From positions 62,001 through 126,000 of the forward strand of contig NZ_JAABLM010000006.1 in NCBI RefSeq assembly GCF_009915155.1: DNA of 64,000 nt, given 5' to 3'. A model generated the notes under the pieces. That model ran no database searches and was not told the origin of the DNA. It saw nothing but the letters and a program-made list of their open reading frames with translations. Position numbers and translations under genes: made by a program. This DNA comes from Flavobacterium ichthyis (GTDB taxonomy: Bacteria; Bacteroidota; Bacteroidia; Flavobacteriales; Flavobacteriaceae). The first letter of the stretch is position 1. Each line of letters begins with the position of its first letter. Shown in pieces: positions 56,976-64,000 of the stretch.

Positions 56976-58241
56976 ATGGAGGGTGACATTATTTTAAAAG
57001 CAGAAAATATTTCCAAACAATATCGTTTAGGTCAAGTAGGCACGGGAACACTTTCGCATGATTTAAATCGTTGGTGGGCTTCGGTTAGAGGTAAGGAAGA
57101 TCCGTATCTAAAGGTTGGAGAAATCAATGACAGGAGTACGAAAGGCTCGTCTGACTATGTTTGGGCTTTGCAAGATGTTAGTTTTGAAGTGAGGCAAGGT
57201 GAAGTTTTGGGTATTATAGGGAAAAATGGTGCCGGAAAAAGCACGTTGCTTAAAATTCTTTCCCGCGTGACTTCGCCTACAACTGGTTCGATCAAAACTA
57301 AAGGACGAATTGCCTCGTTGCTAGAAGTAGGAACAGGATTTCATGGCGAAATGACAGGACGTGAAAACATCTACCTCAACGGTGCCATTTTGGGCATGAC
57401 CAAAAAAGAAATTAAAAGTAAGATAGACGAAATTATTTCTTTTAGCGGATGCGAACGGTATATTGATACTCCTGTAAAACGATACAGTTCCGGGATGACA
57501 GTACGGTTAGCATTTGCAGTAGCTGCCTTTTTAGAACCCGAAATTTTGGTGGTGGATGAGGTTTTGGCTGTAGGTGATGCAGAATTTCAGAAAAAAGCCA
57601 TTGGCAAAATGCAGGACATTTCCCGAGGCGAAGGCCGAACTGTACTTTTTGTAAGCCATAACATGGCGGCGGTGAAGAGTTTGTGTACCAGGGGAATTGT
57701 GATTAAAAATGGATCAATTGACTTTATGGGAGGCGTAGAAGATGCTATCATTAATTATTTGGAGGGCAATAAATCTGAGGGAACATTGGAACACGTAACC
57801 GATAGAAAAGGAAACGGAGTTGTCAAAATTAAAAACATTTGTGTTTTTGGTGCTACAGAAAATAGTTTGCCACAGGTAGGAGCGCCTTTCTCATTAGAAG
57901 TCCTTTTGGAAAATAAATTTAATAAAAAACCTTCCGAAATTCGATTTGATTTGAGAATTGATGATGCTTTAGGGCAAAGGATTCTATGGATGAGCGACTA
58001 TTTGGTCGAAAAAAATACTAATGATATTTTTTCTAAAGTAACATTTCATATTGAAAAGCTCAATTTGAATAAAGGTTTGTACTATGTAACATTATATATT
58101 GAAGTAAATAAAGCCCTTAGTGATTATATCCAAAATGCGTTTAGCTTCGAAATAACTGATGGTGATTTTTACGGAACCGGAAAACAAGTACCGCCAATTC
58201 AAAGTAAAATTTTAACTGATTTTAAAGTAGCTTATCAATGA
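56976..58241 (+). CDS. Polysaccharide ABC transporter ATPase with C-terminal carbohydrate-binding domain (Wzt-like)
   Basis: A 421-residue ATPase energising export of an undecaprenyl-linked polysaccharide. Residues 82-90 are Walker A (GKNGAGKST), then the signature YSSGMTVRLAFAVA, Walker B EILVVDEVLAVGD and the H-loop VSHNMAAV. A loop of about 40 residues after the first strand is longer than in most ATPases of the class. Residues from about 285 to 421 are a beta-rich domain like Wzt-C, which reads the glycan's end. The permease partner is probably the gene at 27314. It overlaps the next gene by 4 nt. Confidence 0.93.
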   Translation: MEGDIILKAENISKQYRLGQVGTGTLSHDLNRWWASVRGKEDPYLKVGEINDRSTKGSSDYVWALQDVSFEVRQGEVLGIIGKNGAGKSTLLKILSRVTSPTTGSIKTKGRIASLLEVGTGFHGEMTGRENIYLNGAILGMTKKEIKSKIDEIISFSGCERYIDTPVKRYSSGMTVRLAFAVAAFLEPEILVVDEVLAVGDAEFQKKAIGKMQDISRGEGRTVLFVSHNMAAVKSLCTRGIVIKNGSIDFMGGVEDAIINYLEGNKSEGTLEHVTDRKGNGVVKIKNICVFGATENSLPQVGAPFSLEVLLENKFNKKPSEIRFDLRIDDALGQRILWMSDYLVEKNTNDIFSKVTFHIEKLNLNKGLYYVTLYIEVNKALSDYIQNAFSFEITDGDFYGTGKQVPPIQSKILTDFKVAYQ

Positions 58242-58960
58242 TTACAAGAATAAAAACTGCAATTAAAAAACAATTAGCAGACCAAAACGAAATTTTACGC
58301 TTGAGTCGTGAGAATGAGTGGGCACATATCTATCATGATAGCATTAGGGGGAAAAAGTGGTTAGAGGAAATGCCATTAAATGTGGGTAGATGGGCTGGAA
58401 ATTATACTTTTTTTTATTTGTTGAACCGTATCCTAAATGATTATAAACCACATTCTATTGTAGAAATGGGTCTTGGAGAATCGACAAAATTTATAATGGC
58501 TTATTTAAATAATGAGTTAACGAATACCAATCACATTGTAATTGAACAAGATGAAAACTGGCGAAATACTTTTGAAACCTTGAATGGCATCTCGCCCAAT
58601 ACTACAATTAAAATTCATAATCTACAGAAGGTTGAAATCAAGAACTTGCCTTCAAATGCCTATACTAATTTAGCTGCTACAATTTCCCAACCTTTTGATT
58701 TATATATCGTAGATGGTCCTTTTGGTAGTAAAAACTATTCCAGATATGATATTGTATTATTGGCAGAAAAATTTAGTAACGGACACGAATTTATCATTAT
58801 CATTGATGACTATCAACGATTAGGAGAGAAAGAAACTGCAAAAGATTTAATTTCTGTTCTTCATCAAAAAAATATCAAAATATTTACTGAAGTGTATAAA
58901 GGTTACAAAGAGGTATGTGTTATTGCAACTGAGAAATATAAATATTCAACTTCATTGTAA
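58238..58960 (+). CDS. Uncharacterised protein with methyltransferase-like Rossmann core
   Basis: A 240-residue soluble protein I cannot assign to a characterised enzyme. It has a possible nucleotide/SAM-binding turn (HSIVEMGLGESTKFIMAYL), an acidic strand end (HIVIEQDENW) and FDLYIVDGPFGSKNYSRYDI, arranged like a class I methyltransferase. Its start overlaps the Wzt stop (ATGA), and genes downstream are glycosyltransferases, so a role in glycan modification or capping is possible. In ABC-dependent O-antigens a terminal methyl group can be the stop signal read by Wzt-C; whether it does this is speculation. Confidence 0.6.
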   Translation: MITRIKTAIKKQLADQNEILRLSRENEWAHIYHDSIRGKKWLEEMPLNVGRWAGNYTFFYLLNRILNDYKPHSIVEMGLGESTKFIMAYLNNELTNTNHIVIEQDENWRNTFETLNGISPNTTIKIHNLQKVEIKNLPSNAYTNLAATISQPFDLYIVDGPFGSKNYSRYDIVLLAEKFSNGHEFIIIIDDYQRLGEKETAKDLISVLHQKNIKIFTEVYKGYKEVCVIATEKYKYSTSL

Positions 58961-59018
58961 GTAGTTCATTAAATTGCTTAAATGTAATTTTGTTGAAATA
59001 CTTGTCTGCCTAAAAATT

Positions 59019-59834
59019 ATGAAAAAAATTCTAGCAGTATTAGTTAATTATGGCGATGAACAACTCAACTATTTAAAGCAAGTGGTTGACGAGCTTAAAA
59101 GCTTTAAAAAATACAAGGTTACAATAATCGTACACTCCAATATCGACTTAGATATTGAGTTGATTGACAAGGTAAATATATACCAATTAGAGGATTACCA
59201 ATTGTTACCCTTAACATGCCGCAAAACAATTTGGGAAAATAGAAATGATTATGAACTATTCATATATGGAGAAAATGATCATTTATTTCTCGAAAAACAT
59301 ATCGACAAACACCTAGAATATACAGCTATTTTACCCAAAAATAAAATTCCTGGTTTAATTCAATTCGAGGAGAAAGACGGATATTATTATTACCCCGCTT
59401 ATCATGCCGATTTTGACTGGGATTTTAAATCAGTTAAAGTTTATGACAACAAAATTTTCGCTCACTTTAACAATGTTCATCAAGCCTCATTTATCCTTAC
59501 TAAACAACAACTGCTGAACATAGGAAGCAAAATAAATTTTGTAGCATTGGTAAACGAAAAAACTTTTCTTGCCACTTTAAAAAGAAAACTAAAAAAAAGA
59601 TTGGGATTCAAACTAGAGCGCGAAAACAAGTACAGTGTAAAATGCAAGGTTAATACTGATATTTACTTATATGGTGGTATGGAAAAATTAATTTGCATCT
59701 CAGAATTTAAAGATAATATCATTCATCACTTGCCAAACCTTTATGTCGAAGGAGAAAAAGGCCGAAATAAACTAAGGTCTGATGATAAAAGAATGAAAAA
59801 TTCATTATCACAATTGTTAAAACAAAAAATGTAA
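59019..59834 (+). CDS. Uncharacterised protein, possible glycosyltransferase-like
   Basis: A 271-residue protein. I start at the ATG at 59019 (MKKILAVLVNYGDEQLNYLK); a TTG 45 nt upstream gives an unlikely N-terminus. The first 100 residues alternate strands and helices as in GT-A folds, and DYELFIYGENDHLFLEKH could take the place of the DxD site. The C-terminal third is basic and has no recognised domain. The neighbours are a methyltransferase-like gene and family 2 glycosyltransferases. No clear family. Confidence 0.5.
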   Translation: MKKILAVLVNYGDEQLNYLKQVVDELKSFKKYKVTIIVHSNIDLDIELIDKVNIYQLEDYQLLPLTCRKTIWENRNDYELFIYGENDHLFLEKHIDKHLEYTAILPKNKIPGLIQFEEKDGYYYYPAYHADFDWDFKSVKVYDNKIFAHFNNVHQASFILTKQQLLNIGSKINFVALVNEKTFLATLKRKLKKRLGFKLERENKYSVKCKVNTDIYLYGGMEKLICISEFKDNIIHHLPNLYVEGEKGRNKLRSDDKRMKNSLSQLLKQKM

Positions 59835-59838
59835 AATT

Positions 59839-60711
59839 TTGTTAGCCATAGTAATTCCATATTATAAACTTACCTTTTTTGAGGAAACTTTACAATCATT
59901 AGCTGACCAGACGAACAAACGATTCAAGGTTTACATTGGTGATGATGCCAGTCCTGAAAATCCCGAAATAGCGCTTAAAAAGTTTGAGGGGCAATTTGAT
60001 TTTATTTATCATCGGTTTAAAAGTAATTTGGGTGGGACTTCTTTAACTCAACAATGGGAAAGATGTATCGCTTTAATTGATGATGAAGAATGGGTCAATA
60101 TTTTAGGAGATGATGATGTTTTAGGGAAAAATGTTGTGGAAGAATTTTATAAGAATGAGCAACTACGTAAAAAAAGTAATGTTTGCCGTTTTGCATCGGT
60201 AAAAATCGATGAAAACTCAAATGCTTTTTCTGAAATTTACACGCATCCACAGTTTGAAACTAGATATGACTTTTTAGAGCGGAAAACAAGAAGTTCGTTA
60301 AGTGAATATTTTTTTAGAATTTCTGAACTTTCCCAAAGTGGATTTAAGTCTTTTCCGTTAGGATGGTATTCTGATATTTTGGCGGTTTTGGAAGTTGCTG
60401 GTTCAAAACAAATTTTCACATGTAATGATGCTGTAATTTATATCCGCATCTCGAGGATTAGTATTTCTGGGAATTATAGAAATACACGCCAAAAATACGA
60501 TGCTTCCTTTTTATATCATTATTACCTATTAAACAACCATGGTTTTACGTTTGCGAAGGAGCAAAAAGAAATTTTTTTACAACAGCTTACTCGATCGTAC
60601 CTAAGTAACAAGAAAAATTTAAACCATTTTTTCAAAGTACAGTTTGCCTTACTTAAACACGGAAATATCAAAAATTATTTTAAATTCGTTGGAAAAATAT
60701 TTTCGAACTGA
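59839..60711 (+). CDS. Family 2 glycosyltransferase
   Basis: A 290-residue GT-A enzyme with AIVIPYYKLTFFEETLQSLA, VYIGDDASPENP, and the metal site NILGDDDVLG. The start is TTG at 59839, 4 nt after the previous stop; no upstream ATG is available. It belongs to the run of glycosyltransferases after the Wzt-like ATPase. Sugar specificity is unknown. Confidence 0.85.
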   Translation: MLAIVIPYYKLTFFEETLQSLADQTNKRFKVYIGDDASPENPEIALKKFEGQFDFIYHRFKSNLGGTSLTQQWERCIALIDDEEWVNILGDDDVLGKNVVEEFYKNEQLRKKSNVCRFASVKIDENSNAFSEIYTHPQFETRYDFLERKTRSSLSEYFFRISELSQSGFKSFPLGWYSDILAVLEVAGSKQIFTCNDAVIYIRISRISISGNYRNTRQKYDASFLYHYYLLNNHGFTFAKEQKEIFLQQLTRSYLSNKKNLNHFFKVQFALLKHGNIKNYFKFVGKIFSN

Positions 60712-60745
60712 CAAAATGAAATAATCCTTAACGGGATTTGAAAAA

Positions 60746-61768
60746 ATGCGAGTAGGTTTCAATCCAAATAAAGATAAAATAGTAAAAAAAAGCGATTACT
60801 TTCATCAAGTAATTGTTCCAGTTTATATTCCGATTCTTGAAGGTTATTTTAAAGACAGTTTGGTTATTTTGAAATACTGTTTATCGTCATTAATAGTCAC
60901 CTCTCATCAAAAAACATATATTTCGGTTATCAACAATGGCAGTTGTCCAGCAGTGATTGAATATTTAAATAGTCTTTTGGAAAAAGGTAAAATTCAAGAG
61001 TTACTTCATACAACATCCATAGGTAAATTAAACTCCGTCATTAAAGGAATTTGTGGGCATCGGTTTCAATTTGTTAGTGTGGTAGATGCCGATGTTTTGT
61101 TTTTAAACGGTTGGCAAAATGCAACCTATGATGTGTTTCGGTATTTTCCGAAAACAGGAGCGGTTTGTCCGACACCTTCATCAAAATCATTTAAAACACA
61201 TACGTCTAATATTTGGTTCAATCTATTATTAAGTAAGAAGCTACAATTTACATCAGTTAGAAATCCAGAAGCGTTAAAAATGTTTGCCAATAGTATTGGA
61301 AACCCTAATTTTTATAATGAGAATCATTTAAAAAAATATTTAACTGTTTCAAACGGAAGCTTTAAAGCGGTAGTTGGAGCCGGACATTTTGCTACAACCT
61401 ACTTAGGAGAAATTTTTGATAAATTACAAAGTAAACATTCTAATTATCAATTAGGAGGTGATAGTGAAAAAGAAATTTTAGACCTGCCAGTTGTCAAACG
61501 TGACTTGTGGCGGCTTTCAACCGAAGACAATTTTGCACATCATATGGGAAATGTATTTGAGCCCTGGATGGACGAAGTATTTAATTCGATTTCCCAGAAA
61601 GATATAAGCCAGGCGAATTTGCCACCTCGTTTTTTTTTAAAATCCCAACCTTTTAATTATTGGTTTAAAACGAAATTATTTAGTAAGTTTATTCTAAAAC
61701 GGCGTGTGATGAATCTTTTGCTGAAATATAAGGGCTTATCTAAAAACGAATCGCAAAATTACTTTTAG
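60746..61768 (+). CDS. Glycosyltransferase-like protein (GT-A fold)
   Basis: A 340-residue protein. HQVIVPVYIPILEGYF with a following SSLIVTSHQKTYISVINNGS resembles the start of a family 2 GT-A domain, and FVSVVDADVLFLNGW supplies the DxD. NFAHHMGNVFEPWMDEV lies late and could be part of the acceptor or metal site. It is 34 nt after the previous gene. The exact family is not certain. Confidence 0.68.
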   Translation: MRVGFNPNKDKIVKKSDYFHQVIVPVYIPILEGYFKDSLVILKYCLSSLIVTSHQKTYISVINNGSCPAVIEYLNSLLEKGKIQELLHTTSIGKLNSVIKGICGHRFQFVSVVDADVLFLNGWQNATYDVFRYFPKTGAVCPTPSSKSFKTHTSNIWFNLLLSKKLQFTSVRNPEALKMFANSIGNPNFYNENHLKKYLTVSNGSFKAVVGAGHFATTYLGEIFDKLQSKHSNYQLGGDSEKEILDLPVVKRDLWRLSTEDNFAHHMGNVFEPWMDEVFNSISQKDISQANLPPRFFLKSQPFNYWFKTKLFSKFILKRRVMNLLLKYKGLSKNESQNYF

Positions 61769-61793
61769 TATGTCATCCTAGCCACAAAAAAAA

Positions 61794-62864
61794 ATGTTCA
61801 CAATCCTTTACCCATATCGAAACCGCGAAATTTCAAGAATTAAAAAATCTTTAGATTCCCTACGTGCTCAAACAGCACAAAATTTTCAAGTCTATTTTTT
61901 AGATTACGGTTCTGATGCGGCTATATCTCATGAAGTGCAATCACTTTTAAATGAATATACTTTTGCAAAATATTATTATTTGCCCACAAGGTACCAACCT
62001 TGGAACAAATCTAAAGCCTTGAATTTTGGAATTAAAAAAATACAAACCGAGTATGGTTTTGTAGCAGATGTGGATATGATTTTTCATCCCCAGTTTAGTC
62101 AAGAGTTAACCCGTCTTAAAAATCCTAATCAAGCGGTTTATTTTAAAGTAGGTTTTCTTTCAGAAACAGAATCAAAAAAAAATCAGGCGTTTGAAGCATA
62201 CCAAATAAAGTTTTATTCTAATCATGAAGCGACCGGTATGACGCTTTTCCCAATCTCAAAAGCCAAAGAAATCTCAGGTTTCGACGAATTTTTTCATTTT
62301 TGGGGAGCAGAGGATACGGATTTTCACAATCGATTGAAAAAAGCAAATTGCGAAGTTTTTTTCTATGCTGATAAAACACTAATGCTACACCAATGGCATC
62401 CAAACTTCAATTCGCAAAAAAGCGCTACACTAACGGCAAGTTTGCAACTAAGTAGAATAGCCGAAATCAACCATTTACACTTGCTCGAAAACGAACGGAA
62501 TCCGAAAAACAATCATCAAAATGGATGGGGTGTAATTTTAGACAATGATGCGTTATTGGACAAAGCAGCAGATTTTAAAATTAACATTACTAACGAAAAA
62601 AAATACATTGACTATCTATTAAACGGTCAATTACCTTTGGCAACTAATCAATTAGTAGAAATCACAATTAAAAAAAGCCAAGAACCAAACACTTTAAAAC
62701 ATCAATTTAAAAAAGCGTTTGGCTATAAAACTAAATCATTTTATAACCTAAAAGAAGTGAATGATAAAATCCTTTTACAGCTTCTTTCATTTTACAGTTC
62801 AAAACCATACATTTATCGGGTTAACACAGATTTAAGTGGAATGCTACTTAAAATTGAACTTTAA
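61794..62864 (+). CDS. Family 2 glycosyltransferase with galactosyltransferase-type C domain
   Basis: A 356-residue protein. It has TILYPYRNREISRIKKSLDS, VYFLDYGSD, the metal site FVADVDMIFHP, and the WGAEDTDFHNRL motif of the Glyco_transf_7C domain, which occurs in polymerising and beta-galactosyltransferase-type enzymes. The C-terminal 100 residues are basic and unassigned. The next gene begins 13 nt later. Confidence 0.83.
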   Translation: MFTILYPYRNREISRIKKSLDSLRAQTAQNFQVYFLDYGSDAAISHEVQSLLNEYTFAKYYYLPTRYQPWNKSKALNFGIKKIQTEYGFVADVDMIFHPQFSQELTRLKNPNQAVYFKVGFLSETESKKNQAFEAYQIKFYSNHEATGMTLFPISKAKEISGFDEFFHFWGAEDTDFHNRLKKANCEVFFYADKTLMLHQWHPNFNSQKSATLTASLQLSRIAEINHLHLLENERNPKNNHQNGWGVILDNDALLDKAADFKINITNEKKYIDYLLNGQLPLATNQLVEITIKKSQEPNTLKHQFKKAFGYKTKSFYNLKEVNDKILLQLLSFYSSKPYIYRVNTDLSGMLLKIEL

Positions 62865-62877
62865 TTATTGGCCAAAT

Positions 62878-63696
62878 ATGTTTAAGGATCATAAAATAAA
62901 ATTATTTTGGTGGAGCGAAATTTACTTAGGTCATAAAGACAAAGAAAATTTTGGTGATTTAGTGGGGAAATATTTAGTTGAAAAAATATCAAATAAACCA
63001 GTAAAATGGTTGCATCCTAAAAAGAGAGGATTGTTTTCTAAGAATACTAACTTATACTTTACAGCCGGAAGTATCTTAAGTCAAGTTAACGGCAAATGTA
63101 CGGTTTGGGGAAGTGGCATTATCACGAAAGACCATCCTGTGAAGCCCGCAATATTTACTGCAGTTCGCGGGCCACAAACCCGAAAACATTTAATTTCACA
63201 AGGATATAATGTTCCTGAAATTTATGGTGATCCGGCTTTGTTGCTTCCGTTGTACCATAATCCCAAGATTGATAAAAAATACAAGGTTGGCATCATTCCT
63301 CATTATGTAGATTATAAAACAATTTGTAATTTATACGCTAATTCGCCACACATTAAAGTTATTGATTTGATGACAAATAATGTAGAATCCGTTTGTAATG
63401 AAATTTTGGAATGTGAAAATATAATTTCTTCTTCATTACATGGAGTTATCGTGCCTCATGCCTACGGAATTCCAGCAGTATATGTAAAGTTTTCGGATAA
63501 AATTTTTGGTGACGGTATCAAATATCAAGATTATTTTGAGTCCATAGAGATTGATAATTATGCCCCAAAATATATACAAGAAATAGTAACAGAAACTGCT
63601 TGGTTACAACTCATCTCAGATTATAATTCATTACCCAAAGCACAAAAAATAAATCAATTGCAAAAAGGTTTATTAGCAGCTTGCCCATTTAAATAA
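62878..63696 (+). CDS. Polysaccharide pyruvyl transferase-like protein (second copy)
   Basis: A 272-residue protein; I start at the ATG at 62878 (MFKDHKIKLFWWSEIYLG), because a longer frame would overlap the preceding gene. It contains NFGDLVGKYLVEKISN, WGSGII, AVRGPQTRKHL, EIYGDPALLLPLY and IISSSLHGVIVPHAYGIP. The last has Ser-x-His instead of the usual Arg-x-His of the family. It is shorter than the copy at 40399 and may act on a different sugar. Confidence 0.8.
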   Translation: MFKDHKIKLFWWSEIYLGHKDKENFGDLVGKYLVEKISNKPVKWLHPKKRGLFSKNTNLYFTAGSILSQVNGKCTVWGSGIITKDHPVKPAIFTAVRGPQTRKHLISQGYNVPEIYGDPALLLPLYHNPKIDKKYKVGIIPHYVDYKTICNLYANSPHIKVIDLMTNNVESVCNEILECENIISSSLHGVIVPHAYGIPAVYVKFSDKIFGDGIKYQDYFESIEIDNYAPKYIQEIVTETAWLQLISDYNSLPKAQKINQLQKGLLAACPFK

Positions 63697-63700
63697 AAAG

Positions 63701-64000
63701 ATGCCAAAAGTAATTCTTCTATCTCAATTTCCGCTGCCGTATTCCAAAATTGGAAGCTGGACTACATTGTATAAAAATTACTTGCAAAATGCTCATTCCA
63801 TAGATTATATCGTTTGTAGTCCACCCGAAATTAAGTTTCAAGGAGTTGATTATGCTTTGGTAAAAAATGATTTTAGTACGAAATTGGGGCAAAAATTTTT
63901 TAAAAAGAAATATACAGATTATTTCAACGCCTTAGAAGAGGTAGTCCAACCCAATGAAAAGTATATTTTGCAAGTGATTGACAATTATGGAATTGTTCCG
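63701..64000 (+). CDS. Glycosyltransferase, N-terminal fragment (cut by window edge)
   Basis: The frame opens at ATG 63701 (MPKVILLSQFPLPYSKIGSW) and runs to the right edge, 100 codons, without a stop. The start resembles GT-B enzymes of the GT4 group, and it follows a glycosyltransferase run 4 nt after the previous stop. Donor and acceptor are unknown. Confidence 0.6.
   Translation, partial: MPKVILLSQFPLPYSKIGSWTTLYKNYLQNAHSIDYIVCSPPEIKFQGVDYALVKNDFSTKLGQKFFKKKYTDYFNALEEVVQPNEKYILQVIDNYGIVP

Overview
The window looks like a chromosomal piece of a Flavobacteriaceae bacterium, most likely Flavobacterium or a close relative. The DNA is AT-rich. Promoters fit the Bacteroidetes pattern TTG-N17-23-TAnnTTTG, and there are no convincing Shine-Dalgarno sequences. 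The gene set also fits: alternative complex III (Act) next to a heme-copper oxidase, a GH3-like protein, BCCP/biotin carboxylase/carboxyltransferase as an acyl-CoA carboxylase operon, and Wza/Wzc proteins with Tyr-Gly tails.

Layout. (1) 1-7.6 kb, housekeeping: a truncated GH3-family gene, a three-gene acyl-CoA carboxylase operon, queG, ruvB, a small GNAT protein and a DUF2071 protein. (2) 7.9-19.4 kb, one minus-strand respiratory operon, actA-actB-actC-actD-actE-actF-ctaC-ctaD: a quinol:electron acceptor oxidoreductase followed by cytochrome oxidase subunits II and I, with a clear promoter before actA and a hairpin terminator after ctaD. (3) 19.6-24.0 kb: a SPOR-domain protein, the rplM-rpsI-rpsB-tsf translation operon (minus) and recR. 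(4) 24.1-64 kb, a very large surface-polysaccharide locus. It starts with wza-wzc-ABC permease. It continues with nucleotide-sugar genes: UDP-glucose dehydrogenase, rfbBCDA, a dTDP-3-amino-sugar branch, and a UDP-HexNAc epimerase plus dehydrogenase. Then come Wzx, a pyruvyltransferase, glycosyltransferases and a candidate polymerase, and then a Campylobacter-Pgl-like block (PglA-like, PglC, PglD, a second phosphoglycosyltransferase, PglE, PglF) for diacetylbacillosamine. A second wza-wzc pair follows. A SulP transporter and a CpsB/CapC-type phosphatase lie on the opposite strand, then a Wzt-type ATPase and a string of glycosyltransferases run off the right edge.

How it works together (inference): the locus should make dTDP-rhamnose, a dTDP-3-acylamino-3,6-dideoxyhexose, UDP-glucuronate, UDP-GalNAcA-like sugar and UDP-diacetylbacillosamine, start glycans on undecaprenyl phosphate with PglC-like enzymes, and export by both Wzx/Wzy-Wza/Wzc and an ABC transporter whose permease and ATPase genes lie almost 29 kb apart.

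The most unusual non-coding signal is a dispersed intergenic element in three copies (about 5.3, 7.7 and 20.2 kb). A direct-repeat box like GATTGYAGCGGAAAGC flanks a variable hairpin, and the 3' flank is partly conserved. Other non-coding structures are a 29-nt imperfect inverted repeat between rpsB and tsf, a hairpin at the predicted 5' end of the rplM mRNA, and an inverted repeat behind the second wzc. No tRNA, rRNA, CRISPR array, insertion sequence or transposase was recognised.
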